The notes beneath the pieces were generated by a model. It made no database searches. It was not told where the DNA came from and was given only the letters and a program-made list of their open reading frames with translations. Source: Priapulus caudatus (Eukaryota > Priapulida > Priapulimorpha > Priapulimorphida > Priapulidae). From it: a DNA stretch of 21,677 nt. Within the stretch, counting starts at the first letter, position 1. Each line of letters begins with the position of its first letter. The stretch spans positions 708,230-729,906 of the forward strand of contig NW_014577090.1 in the NCBI RefSeq assembly GCF_000485595.1, in the 5' to 3' direction. The position numbers and the translations under genes were made by a program. Of the stretch, positions 1 to 8,242 are shown piece after piece.

Positions 1-28
1 TGATATTACAATATAAGAGATAGAATTA

Positions 29-34
29 TTTATT
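29..34 (-). promoter_or_regulatory. candidate poly(A) signal for the Chibby gene
   Basis: AATAAA on the minus strand (plus TTTATT), about 230 bases past the proposed Chibby stop codon. The position suits a short 3' UTR. The surrounding DNA is AT-rich, so a chance match is possible. Confidence 0.35.
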
Positions 35-264
35 TGTCTATTACCATGAGGATACCATCACTGCATTTAGGAAAACTGACGACAATATTGCTACAAGTGC
101 TACTTTTAAAAAAAACAGTGTTTTATAATAAATATAAAACAATTTTACTTAATTTCTACGACAGTGAAAATTGGCATGCACAAGAACAGAAACAAACATT
201 GACAAGGCGAACCTCGTACGTGTTAACGCTGGCATCAACCTTTTCTTGTTCGGCGTTTTTGTGT

Positions 265-366
265 TTATGAGTGCTTGGAGACGTTCATCGGATCTCTGGT
301 TCCTGTTAAATGTCCTTCCACACGTGCGCGAGCTGCGTGTTCTCTAGTCGAGCTCACCAAACAGGT
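265..366 (-). CDS. CBY1: Chibby homologue, candidate last coding exon (exon 3)
   Basis: This is a proposed terminal exon of 33 codons plus TAA. It follows a strong acceptor: a pyrimidine tract ending CTTTCTGCACCTAG. It is read in phase 0, the phase left by exon 2. With it, the spliced protein is about 132 residues, close to the 126 of human Chibby. The encoded tail (TCLVSSTREHAARARV at its start) resembles the vertebrate C-terminus only weakly. The support is therefore the splice signal, phase and length rather than homology. The true last exon could lie elsewhere in the 375-1258 interval or left of the window. Confidence 0.42.
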   Translation of the reverse strand, partial: TCLVSSTREHAARARVEGHLTGTRDPMNVSKHS

Positions 367-1258
367 CTAGGTGCAGAAAGAAGTAGAGCAGTAAACTTAA
401 CTGCTAAACTGACGGCAGAGAGAGCACATACCATCTCACTGGGTAGTGTTTGTAGTTGACCGAGTTGAGATATTGTGGTTTGCCAGAACTTATATGCTGT
501 GTATAATATTGACATCGATCGATACCAACGTGCAATCCATCACCAAATTACATATAGTAAGCAACCATTGCTAGGTGCAACACATTGTGCACAATTTGCT
601 AGAGATTACATAGGTGGCGGTTGTTGTGCCCAAACTTGGGAATCTTGTCACAAACTTTGGAATTTCAGTCGTACCGACAGTTTGGGCAAACCCAATCTTG
701 AGATATAGGCAAAAGAAGCGTACACACAGAGCTTGCACAACATATGATGGTAATTAGGATTTTCAAATGTTAATATCCCATAAGTCCGTATACGCTTCTT
801 TCTCAATGTGTTTGGCACCTTTGTATAATATTAAATGATTATAATATAATTTGAGTGAAATATGAAGATAAATCTCTTCCTAGTTGCCACCACGCACACC
901 ACACACTCGCTATGACGGTTGTTGATCACCGACTGTTTCAGTTTGCCCAATTCTTGAGATTGGTCTAGGCAAACTAGGGAAATCCGCAGTTTGGCGGCAG
1001 CACAATGCACTGCACCGCAATCTTTGAGATTGTCGCAGATTCCAAGTTTGGGTTTACAACAGGCCGCACACTGGATGTTGCCAGCTTGTGCCTTGTTGCA
1101 CCAATGCTACACCATGTCTGCTGCTACTATGCTACACTAGAGAGAGAGAGAGAGAGAGATATGATTGATGAGTTCACCGTGTGTGTGAGAGAGAGAGAGA
1201 CGAGAGGAGAGAGAGAGGAGAGAGGAGAGAGATGAGAGAGAGGAGGAGGTTCACCTAC
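367..1258 (-). other. Chibby intron 2, with simple repeats
   Basis: Non-coding under the proposed model. It contains a GA-rich run at about 1138-1240, directly downstream of the exon 2 donor (a pyrimidine run on the sense strand). Two related stretches around 672-714 and 934-975 share the order 'GTTTG-CCAAT-CTTGAGAT-AGGCAAA'. A short inverted pair occurs at about 708-722 and 786-801 (AAGAAGCGTA / TACGCTTCTT). I recognise no gene in the remainder. Confidence 0.5.
1138..1250. repeat. (GA)n microsatellite
   Basis: Long purine run of GA, GAGAG and GAGGA units, interrupted at about 1158-1184. It lies immediately intronic to the exon 2 donor of the Chibby gene at 1258-1257. Confidence 0.9.
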
Positions 1259-1374
1259 CATGTCTAGCAGAATTTCTATCTTTAGTTTGAGTAGGTTATT
1301 CTCCTCCCTGAGACTTTGGTTTTCTCTGCCTAGCTTTAGTGTCTGCTTCTGACTGGCACCTCCCCGTCCACGTT
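1259..1374 (-). CDS. CBY1: Chibby homologue, exon 2 (coiled-coil region)
   Basis: The acceptor TTGTTCCACAG precedes the exon and the donor GTAGGT follows it. The exon starts with two bases that complete the codon split after exon 1, and it ends in phase 0. Its 38 codons read ...QKQTLKLGRENQSLREENN and then LLKLKIEILLDM. This aligns with the Chibby leucine-rich coiled coil (RRRNQQLEEENNLLRLKVDI in the human protein). In vertebrates this C-terminal coiled coil mediates Chibby dimerisation. The exon is missed by simple ORF calling because it has no start codon. Confidence 0.85.
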
Positions 1375-1624
1375 CTGTGGAACAAGTAGTGGCAGCAACA
1401 AATTATTATTCCTTTTAATTGCCCTGTCCGTCATGACAAAATTGCAATGCTATTTCTTTATGCAAGAATAAACAGTATAATTTACACAGTATATTTTACG
1501 ATATTAATGCAACAACAACAAATTTAGCGTACGTGACAACCAACTATTATAACACACGCTAGTACTAGTAATACAAGCTGCTTATATAAAACAACAGTAT
1601 TAGTATTAATAAATAATAATATAT

Positions 1625-1872
1625 AATAATATTATCGCAGTGGCTACGCGTCCAGAACCGGTCGCCTAGCCTCCAGGCTACGCATCTGGACATCCACTCA
1701 CACAGTATTCGCGCCGATTCGCGTACACGCATGATTGACCGCACGGGACGCTCTGCTGATTGCCGAAAATATACAATATATGCACTGCTGCCGTCTATCC
1801 TTTCATCCGCTCTTCTCTCGCGCTCTCTCTTCTTTCACACACACACGCACAGCTCTATCTCTCTCACACCAC

Positions 1873-1936
<64 letters not shown>

Positions 1937-2158
1937 CTAGCTCTCTCTCTCTCTCTCACGCATACACACACACATACACATTCCCTCTCTCCTCTCTCTC
2001 ACGCACACACACACTCGGCAATCAGCAGAGCGTACCGTTGCGCAATCATGCTTGTACGTGTCGCAAGAGCACTGTCTGAGATGGATGTCCGGACGCGTAG
2101 TCTAGCGGCTCTTCGTCCGGAACCGGTCGCGTAGCCACGTCCTAATAGTAATATTATT
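1625..2158. mobile_element. foldback/MITE-like element with ~140-bp inverted arms
   Basis: The arm at 1625-1766 is an imperfect reverse complement of the arm at 2015-2158. Both share AATAATATT, GTGGCTACGCG, ACCGGTCGC or its variants, CATGATTG and CGCTCTGCTGATTGCCGA in inverted order. The centre (1767-2014) is almost pure (CT)n and (CA)n. No transposase frame is present, so the element is non-autonomous. Open frames here (for example H/T-rich ones) come from the CA/CT tract and are not genes. Confidence 0.8.
1820..2014. repeat. compound (CT)n/(CA)n microsatellite
   Basis: CT-rich runs alternate with a long CA run at about 1893-1934 and shorter CA runs afterwards. The tract forms the loop of the foldback element. 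Confidence 0.9.
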
Positions 2159-2305
2159 GCACATTGCAGCACAACGCTCAACACTACATCATATTCATAC
2201 ATGATCATTCAATAAGTCACGTCATTGTCAAGGTTTTTAACCATTGTTGTTTAGTTTACTAGCAGTAGCATAATACTAATAGCAAACTAGCATTATAGGT
2301 CGTAC

Positions 2306-2486
2306 CTGCTTGCCAATCCCCGTTGTCAAAATTGTAATCGTGATCACCAAGTGTAAGTCTTATTGGGCCATAATCTCTTCCAAATTCTAACTGCTGGGTA
2401 GCTCGATCTAAGTTGAGATTCGACAATGAAGAGTTTTTCCTTGGACTAGGCTTCTTAGGCGAAAACTTGTTTCCAAATATAGGCAT
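2306..2486 (-). CDS. CBY1: Chibby homologue, first coding exon
   Basis: The ATG at 2486-2484 opens MPIFGNKFSPKKPSPRKNSS, followed by LSNLNLDRATQQLEFGRDYG. This matches the Chibby N-terminus (MPFFGNTFSPKKTPPRKSAS, then SLSNLHSLDRSTREVELGLEYG in human). The exon ends ...FDNGDWQA plus one base at a GTACGA donor, which corresponds to the human ENGQWIAE junction. In vertebrates Chibby antagonises beta-catenin and works at the ciliary base; the PRK.SS segment corresponds to the region bound by 14-3-3 in human Chibby, where phosphorylation of Ser20 is known. I infer a similar role here. No 5' UTR or promoter could be defined. Confidence 0.92.
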
Positions 2487-3165
2487 GGTTATGCTTCTTT
2501 AACTATGCAGTAGCGCCGCCGTATGCTTATTATCTATGATAAAAAGATAGCCTGGATTTCATTCATAGTAAGTAGGCCCTAGCTAATTCAAATTTAGTAC
2601 AGTATTAGTACAGTAATACCATCGACGTTGTTTACTTCTTTCTTTTGTGAGCTGCGACACGCGCCGCCTATCGGATAATATGTTAATCAATATAATTTCT
2701 GAAAATCTGTTTATTTTAGGTAATTACCCGCGCATAATTACCTGAACATTTTTAATTATTGTTATATTTATATACTCCTGACCACAGGCACTTGGAGCAT
2801 TTCAATAACATATAATGCTAAATAAATAGGAAATATATTTACTACCAGTCTACTTTTTCCTACTTTCTACTGTTTCTCTACTCTCTTTCACCTATTATTG
2901 CTGACAATTTCCTGTAAATGCCGTCTCATCGTTGAATCGAGTACCTTGTGAAATACAAGAGAGGGAGCCAAGATACAAGATACAAGAAGTTTATGTGCTA
3001 AATAAGAATGGTACCCTAGATTTGCTCCGGACCATATAACAAATATATATGAAAAATGACAGAGAGACGATTTTTTTTACAGTTTTAGACATACACATGT
3101 ACATGCCAGTTTATTCACTGCGTGTGCGTTTAACCACAATAAAACATTTTTAAGATCACAACTTT
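2487..3165. other. intergenic DNA upstream of Chibby
   Basis: AT-rich DNA between the Chibby start codon and a repeat element. Any Chibby promoter and the end of the ATP7 transcript should lie between here and 5154. I see no TATA box, CpG cluster or RNA gene that I can defend. Confidence 0.6.
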
Positions 3166-3169
3166 TAAT

Positions 3170-3830
3170 GAAAGTGTCAATGACACCATAGCTCACATTG
3201 CCATTGGGTGTGATAGAAGAGGAAATGATATTTAAAATTTGGTAAATGTTTCATTTATGACGGACCAAAATGTGATAAAATGTCCTTATTCCCCGTTTTA
3301 TACTAATCGAAATTTCATTGTTTTGTTTCAGGGTTAGTTTTGATGCGAAAATAAATGTTTCAGATCTGAAAGTCTGAAATCTGGGCGATAGATGGTGCTA
3401 TGCCTAAATGATTGCCATTTTGGTTTTCGATTATTGCGCAAATAAAAGCAATAAAATATTTCAGTCAAATTACTGTAACGAAGAATCTAAAACACAATAT
3501 TACACGTAGGTATGATTAGGTAGGTAGGTAGGTAGGTAGGTAGGTAGGTAAATTTAACAAAATAGAATGAATCTAGATGGCCATTTTCATTTTTGCCAAA
3601 AAGTGAGCGTGGCTCAAAAGTAGGTCAACTGGCGTGCTCCAAAATAGGACGTTCACATCTCTCCCATAGGAGTAACAACTGTATGCAATTTGAAACATGT
3701 GGGTCAACTGGTTCTTAAGTTATCATTGACCGTAGCCAAATGTTTACAGACAGACAGACGGACGGACGCACGCACGACAGACGACACCCTATGGCAATAG
3801 CTCATCTTGACGATGTCAAGGTGCGCTAAA
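3170..3830. mobile_element. interspersed MITE-like repeat, copy A
   Basis: About 660 bp, with homology in the same order to copy B at 13833-14920. The shared blocks are the start (GTCAATGACAC..TAGCTCAC), an internal block near 3348-3415 (AAAATAAATGTTT...CCTAAATGAT), and a long 3' block at 3580-3830 (AAAATAGGACGTTNA, AGTAACAACTGTAT, AACATGTGGG, TTATC.TTGACCGTAGC). The two ends are inversely related (AGCTCACATTGCCAT..GGGTGT against its complement near 3785-3812). No coding sequence is seen. The 3' end folds into a hairpin. Confidence 0.75.
3516..3552. repeat. (TAGG)n microsatellite
   Basis: About eight to nine perfect TAGG units inside interspersed copy A. The corresponding region of copy B lacks it, so it arose after the copies spread. 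Confidence 0.92.
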
Positions 3831-4281
3831 AACTGATCATCTATCTAAAAATAGGGAGACAAAATAGAATCATCGGTAAAGTCAATATAACACGGAATTG
3901 ATTAAAATATCCAATTATTTTAAAATATACAGAATACAGTGATTTTAAAATAAGCAATTTCGGCATAAATAGTTTTTTATAGTTAGTAATATTGCAATAC
4001 AAAAACAATTAAAAATTATTGACATATTAGGCTACACTGTGCCTGATTTAAGAACAGAACTGATAATCTATCTAAAAATAGGGAGACAAAATAGAATCAT
4101 CGGTAAAGTCAATATAACACGGAATTGATTAAAATATCCAATTATTTTAAAATATACAGAATACAGTGATTTTAAAATAAGCAATTTCGGCATAAATAGT
4201 TTTTTATAGTTAGTAATATTGCAATACAAAAACAATTAAAAATTATTGACATATTAGGCTACACTGTGCCTGATTTAAGAA
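3831..4281. repeat. near-perfect tandem duplication, 227-bp period
   Basis: Unit 3831-4057 is repeated at 4058-4281 with almost no difference (GATCATCTAT against GATAATCTAT at the start). The unit is AT-rich, non-coding and begins directly after the 3' hairpin of interspersed copy A. The near identity means either a recent duplication or an assembly stutter. Confidence 0.93.
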
Positions 4282-4785
4282 TTTCATGTCCTAGCGTAAA
4301 ATCACTTGAGTCCTGGCCCAATAGTAATTGTATTTAAAAAAACATACAATTCACACCCAACAGGCTGCTGTCAGAACTAAAATTAAGCAGCTTCACAATA
4401 CACGATGTTTCACCGAATATTCACCTGCTGGATGTATTTTAGGATAATCAGTCGTTTCATACAGACTGCACATCATAAACTCGCAAATATATAATTCTCT
4501 ATCATGTATAATATAAGAATAAAACACATTAAAAACAGTGATTTCCAACGTTGTCCCCCCTATTCTATACTTGCATTAAAAATAACCCGGATATACATCC
4601 TCTTCATCTATTTACACATGCCCTGTATCCATGTGTCTTCCTAACGTAGCTGAATATCAGTTAAAGCCCGACACATTTCTATGGTAATAACGTTGCCTCC
4701 CGTTTTTCCTGTCTACGCGTGAGTGTTACAGGTTTGTTATCTTCTCATTTCTTCTCATATATGGGTGCTATAGTAGAATTCCCCT
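4282..4785. other. non-coding DNA downstream of ATP7
   Basis: AT-rich sequence with no recognisable gene. It would contain the ATP7 3' UTR or its downstream flank. I could not find a well-placed minus-strand AATAAA near the stop codon, so the transcript end is undefined. Confidence 0.5.
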
Positions 4786-5095
4786 CTTCACTGTTTATAT
4801 GGGGAAGGGGCTGGTTTAGGTGGGCTTCCCCTTCCCCTTGTTTATATGGGGAAGGGGCTGGTATAGGCGGGCTTCCCCTTTCCCTTGTTTATCTGGGGAA
4901 GGGGCTGGTATATGTGGGCTTCCCCTTTCCCCTGTTTATATGGGAGTGCTATAGATAGGCTCCCCCTCCTCCCTGTTTATATGGGAGTGCTATAGATAGG
5001 CTCTCCCTCCTCCCTGTTTATATGGCAGTGCTATATAGGTGGCAACTCCCATTCTCCATGTTTATATGAGGGTGCTATATACCTGGGCTCTCTTC
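4786..5095. repeat. minisatellite with 47-bp then 41-bp units, just past the ATP7 stop
   Basis: TGTTTATMT recurs at 4792, 4839, 4886, 4933, 4974, 5015 and 5059, giving periods of 47, 47, 47, 41, 41 and 44. The first group carries GGGGAAGGGGCTGGT and the second GGGAGTGCTATAGATAGGCT. A plus-strand frame through the array (79 codons from 4719) is a by-product of the repeat. On the ATP7 strand the array starts about 60 bases past the stop codon, so it may lie in the 3' UTR. Confidence 0.9.
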
Positions 5096-5153
5096 TTCCT
5101 GACTATACTTTTGAGCTGTTATACGTTGGTTCTGCCCTTCCCTACTGCCCTGT

Positions 5154-5457
5154 TTACAAGCGGCTGATGTAGGGGTCATCCCCGTCACTACTACCACTGC
5201 TCAGCAGCCCCTGGTTCAAGCCTCGCTGCTGCACACCTCCTTGGGACAGACGGTACACCTTGCTGCCGATCTGACTCAGTTTCTCTGATATGCTGCTCTT
5301 GAGGCTTGAGCGTTGACCGCGGTCGTCAGGAAGGTCGTCGTCGATGCCACGATGAACGGAGATGTTGTCGCCGTTAGCAACCAGCATCAGAGCTTCCATG
5401 CGCAGATGATTGAGGTAGTCGTCCGTCTCGAGGGTCATGCGTACTGGCTTTCTATAC
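5154..5457 (-). CDS. ATP7: ATP7 copper ATPase, last coding exon (exon 15): cytosolic C-terminal tail
   Basis: The acceptor TGTGTGCAG is followed by one base completing a Met codon, then YRKPVRMTLETDDYLNHLRM and ISVHRGIDDD, and a TAA at 5156-5154. The ISVHRGIDDD segment matches the ATP7B VSVHIGMDD stretch. Of this, 100 codons are coding. The tail is Ser/Gly/Asp-rich, with a di-leucine (QGLLSSGSSDGDD) and the final residues ISRL. In mammalian ATP7A and ATP7B, tail leucines direct endocytosis, and ATP7A ends in a class I PDZ ligand; the S-x-L end here fits that class. The trafficking role is inferred from this resemblance. Confidence 0.93.
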
Positions 5458-5800
5458 CTGCACACACGAAGAGTGAGAGACGCCATTAAGCGACCGTCAA
5501 ACACTTCCACTGAGTTAATAAATAACTTTCTAGTACTGAATTATTACCTCTAGCAAAATAAAATAGAGGCTTCCATGACCTTCCTAAACCTTCCCTGTCC
5601 TTTACTGGGCTTCCCTCCTGACATTCCCTAGCATTTGGGAACCCTTCTACACTTCAATGAGATTCCCTAATCACCCGTGACCTTCCTGGACGTTGCTCAA
5701 TTTTCTCCAAGCTTTCACGAACGGCCTTTGTGACTTCCCCTAACTTTCCCTGACCTTCACCGACCTTCCCTGACCAACACCACTAAGCAGACAGACGTAC
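5458..5800 (-). other. ATP7 intron 14 with a degenerate CCTTCCCTGA repeat
   Basis: Intron between exons 14 and 15, with GTACGT donor and GCAG acceptor. Most of 5577-5775 is a degenerate short tandem repeat around CCTTCCCTGA, which is purine-rich on the transcribed-sense strand. Confidence 0.8.
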
Positions 5801-5903
5801 ATTTTTAGCAGCAGTGACGAACAGAGGACGGACACGCTAGAGGCAGCCATAGCAGCAGCAGCCATCCACGGCTGCAGAGAGAATCCAATCGGTTTCAGAA
5901 CAC
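5801..5903 (-). CDS. ATP7: ATP7 copper ATPase, exon 14: last core transmembrane segment
   Basis: The acceptor GTCCATAG and donor AT|GTACGT bound 103 bases with phases 1 in and 2 out. The product reads [20 protein letters not shown], then [15 protein letters not shown]. It contains the MAASS motif (MxxSS) of the final core transmembrane helix, one of the conserved copper-coordinating motifs of P1B-1 ATPases. The corresponding ATP7B text is [20 protein letters not shown]. The frame joins exon 15 as ...LLLKMYRKP. Confidence 0.95.
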
Positions 5904-6098
5904 CTATGGACACAAAGAAGATGTGTGAGCTGAAGATGGGTAGAGGGATCTGTACGAACATTTACAAATGCAATCCTTCATGAGAACGTGAATTAGAAAT
6001 GACTGCTTAAGTGACTGAAAACACTGTGAACAACGACGAACATCCGCAACGATTACTTTGCGGCGCATTGGGGCCGTTCACAATTTCAAATGAGGCAC

Positions 6099-6142
<44 letters not shown>

Positions 6143-6320
6143 AAGGAGGAGGAGGAGCGAAGGAGAAGGGGGTGAAGAGGAGGAGCGAAGGAGGAGGGGG
6201 TGAAGAAGAGGAGCGAAGGAGGTGAGGGTGAAGAGGAGGAAGAGGAGGAAGAGGATAATGATGAAGAAGTGTAAGCAAAGGAGGTAGAGGAGGACGAGAA
6301 AGAGGAGGATGTGGAGGGAA
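6099..6320. repeat. (GAT)n microsatellite followed by a GGA/GAAG purine tract
   Basis: About 14 GAT units end at 6142 and are followed by roughly 180 bases of almost pure purine (GGAGGA, GAAGAGGA, GCGAAGGAGG). The tract lies in the intron after ATP7 exon 13, starting about 10 bases beyond its donor. His/Ile/Pro-rich frames on the minus strand are by-products of it. Confidence 0.92.
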
Positions 6321-6328
6321 TACCTTAC

Positions 6329-6446
6329 CTGCTGCAATAGGGATGCCAAAAATGTTATAGATGCTAGCAAATAAGAAGTTGAGACGAATCCTCCAGACAG
6401 TTTTATGCGAGAGATCGATGGCAGCCACGGTATCCAGTAGATCATT
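6329..6446 (-). CDS. ATP7: ATP7 copper ATPase, exon 13: end of P-domain and TM7
   Basis: The acceptor TTTTTACTGTAG and donor GTAAGG bound 118 bases, phase 0 in and 1 out. It encodes [20 protein letters not shown], then [20 protein letters not shown], matching ATP7B [20 protein letters not shown] and its TM7. The YN pair that contributes to the membrane copper site is present. It is the exon that shows the preceding intron must start with GC, because only a phase-0 junction after ...MVLIR gives the conserved LIRNDLLD. Confidence 0.95.
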
Positions 6447-6658
6447 CTACAGTAAAAACACCAGGTTAGAATATTCTTTTCCTTGAAAGACATTAACCTT
6501 TCTCATTACAGATGTGTTGTGGTCGCGGCTTTTACCCCGTATACAATATGACATACATGACGATACAACAAAACCACCTCTAAAATAATAAAACCAATAA
6601 ATCAATGAAAAAGATTGCACCTAATATTTATGCACATAGATGGCATTACAATTCACTT

Positions 6659-6660
6659 GC
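6659..6660 (-). other. GC splice donor of a GC-AG intron after exon 12
   Basis: Exon 12 ends ...CTCATACGG and the intron starts GCAAGTGA. GCAAGT is the usual context of the minor GC-AG intron class. No GT in the neighbourhood gives the conserved LIR|NDLL junction; reading on gives ASEL and a stop. Confidence 0.85.
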
Positions 6661-6864
6661 CCGTATGAGCACCATGTCTGCAGCTTCCACGGCTACATCC
6701 GTGCCGCTTGCTATAGCAATGCCGACGTCTGCCTGCGCAAGAGCTGGCGAGTCATTCACTCCGTCTCCTACCATCGCGACCTTCATGCCTTTTGCCTGCA
6801 GCTGCTTTATCTTAGCAACCTTGTGTGAGGGCAGCACCTCTGCAAACACCTTTGTGATTCCGAC
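6661..6864 (-). CDS. ATP7: ATP7 copper ATPase, exon 12: hinge GDGVND of the P-domain
   Basis: The acceptor CTGACCCAG opens 68 codons in phase 0: [20 protein letters not shown], then [20 protein letters not shown] and [20 protein letters not shown]. These are almost identical to ATP7[10 protein letters not shown] is the Mg2+-coordinating hinge motif of all P-type ATPases. The 3' end uses the GC donor described separately. Confidence 0.97.
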
Positions 6865-7123
6865 CTGGGTCAGAGAATGTCAGGGCTTGTTAATAAACGA
6901 GGCATTCTAACAATAAAACATCTGTAAGTCAATTTCTTAATTGTCACTTCTGTTTTCATTATCTCCCAGCATTTAGCAAACAAATAACCATGACAGCAGC
7001 ACTATTAAGCAGGCTGATTCTGCAGAATTGTATCACACACTATTTAATTTGCAGTGTTTATTAGGATAATTTGACTACGATCAGATGTACTTTTTGCAAT
7101 TATTGGTATGCTTGGTCTACTAC
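6865..7123 (-). other. ATP7 intron 11
   Basis: AT-rich intron of 259 bases between the GTAGTA donor of exon 11 and the exon 12 acceptor. No further feature is seen. Confidence 0.8.
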
Positions 7124-7266
7124 CTGCATTGCAATAGCTTTCGCAGTCTTGCGATTGTCCCCTGTCAGCAGTATGACGTGAAGACCGCTCTTCTTCAGTG
7201 TGTACACAGCTAGATGAGCCTCGGCCTTGACAGTGTCAGCAACAGCAACCATGGACACCAGCACCC
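7124..7266 (-). CDS. ATP7: ATP7 copper ATPase, exon 11: P-domain TGDN motif
   Basis: The acceptor CTTGTGCAG opens with two bases that complete the split Gly codon, then [20 protein letters not shown] and ...[19 protein letters not shown]. It ends in phase 0 at a GTAGTA donor. LLTGDN is a conserved P-domain motif of the phosphorylation site pocket. The ATP7B counterpart is [20 protein letters not shown]. Overlapping frames on the plus strand are shadows of this exon. Confidence 0.96.
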
Positions 7267-7858
7267 CTGCACAAGCACAACAACTTAGCTGGCTCTACAA
7301 CTCTCTCAAGAGCACATGTAACACTCGCGCTTCAGTAGTGGCTCTCCCAGCAACCTTTTCCCAACCAAAAACAAGTTTCTTCCTTCAAGCAGCTAAGCTC
7401 TTGCACTTACTCTGATTGGTTCTTGTAGTCTGGAAACGTTATACCATGAGTGTAAGCGGTATAACGTCTATGTTGCCTACCACACTGTGATTTGTTATTG
7501 AGTTTGCGTGATTATGCCTAAAGTTTGTAAACGTTTCACGTAACATGATCCCAGTCTCTGGTGAGAAAGCCTATACCTCATCATTACTAACACAGCAAGG
7601 ATCAGACAACTAGAAAAACCGAGCATTTTGATGCCTATTAATGTAGATAGAAAGTATAATAGATAGATACTACCAGAGGTTAATAATGACAAACGTTTAA
7701 TTATCATTATTAACCCCCTGATACTACTAGAATTACATAGAGAGTATTGGGATCAACACTGACCATATATGGCCACAAGCATGGGAGTCTGTCATAAACG
7801 GAGGACTGGTAGTGTTATTGAACGAGTGAAAGGGATGAGAGTTGGAGGTATCACTGAC
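7267..7858 (-). other. ATP7 intron 10
   Basis: Intron of 592 bases. It contains a degraded copy (7759-7795) of the 3' end of exon 10 with its donor site. The rest is AT-rich and unremarkable. Confidence 0.8.
7759..7795 (-). repeat. partial duplicate of the exon 10 3' end and splice donor
   Basis: CACTGACCATATATGGCCAC and the following bases to GTCTGTC resemble 7852-7888 (CACTGACCATCTATGGCCAC...GTCTGAC), about 93 bases away. On the minus strand the copied stretch includes the same ATG|GTCAGTG donor. It has no acceptor-exon body of its own, so it looks like a small tandem duplication fragment. Confidence 0.6.
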
Positions 7859-8017
7859 CATCTATGGCCACCAGCACAGCGGTCTGACCGAGTATTTCGT
7901 GTTCGCTCATGCGTGCTTCCACCTCCTCCCCAACAACCAGTCCATTACGATTCATCCACTCCCTGTTTCCAATCAGCACCTTGTACTCCTTAGACGCCGG
8001 CGTCCCCTCTACAAGAA
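7859..8017 (-). CDS. ATP7: ATP7 copper ATPase, exon 10: nucleotide-binding domain
   Basis: The acceptor TTTTCCTGTAG gives two bases in, and the donor ATG|GTCAGT leaves phase 1. It encodes [20 protein letters not shown], then [20 protein letters not shown] and [13 protein letters not shown]. This matches the ATP7[17 protein letters not shown] and GQTAILVAIDG segments of the N-domain. The exon joins exon 11 to give the conserved VAIDGVL. Confidence 0.96.
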
Positions 8018-8242
8018 CTACAGGAAAACAATGGTGAGAATTACACACTGACTGGGACTTTAACACCTTCTGGTTTTAAACCCTATTATCTACTGTATAA
8101 CTAAGACACGATGCCAACAATACAGGCATACATGAGTAAAAACATAATTAACATATTAAACATAACGTAATTTTAACGCAAAGTTAGAGTAAATGTGTGA
8201 CGAATGAACGACAACTAACAGATGAATGTCATTTGTGCATAC
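8018..8242 (-). other. ATP7 intron 9
   Basis: Short AT-rich intron of 225 bases with a GTATGC donor and TTTTCCTGTAG acceptor. No other feature is seen. Confidence 0.75.

Larger units (their letters stand above)
1375..2305 (-). other. Chibby intron 1, hosting a foldback element
   Basis: An AT-rich intron of 931 bases. More than half of it is the inverted-repeat element at 1625-2158. The flanks (1380-1620 and 2160-2300) show short TAATA/ATTAT runs and no further coding signal. Confidence 0.75.

Noticed and set aside
1731-2134. Plus-strand H/T/S/L-rich frames
   Set aside because: Translated (CA)n/(CT)n loop of the foldback element.
4719-4958. Plus-strand 79-codon Gly/Trp-rich frame
   Set aside because: Translation of the 47-bp minisatellite; the repeat period is not a multiple of three and there is no family match.
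6078-6493. Minus-strand poly-His, poly-Ile and Pro/Leu-rich frames
   Set aside because: Products of the GAT/GGA tract; the only real coding part there is exon 13 in another reading context.
7769-8051. Plus-strand frames over exon 10
   Set aside because: Shadows of the well-conserved minus-strand exon.
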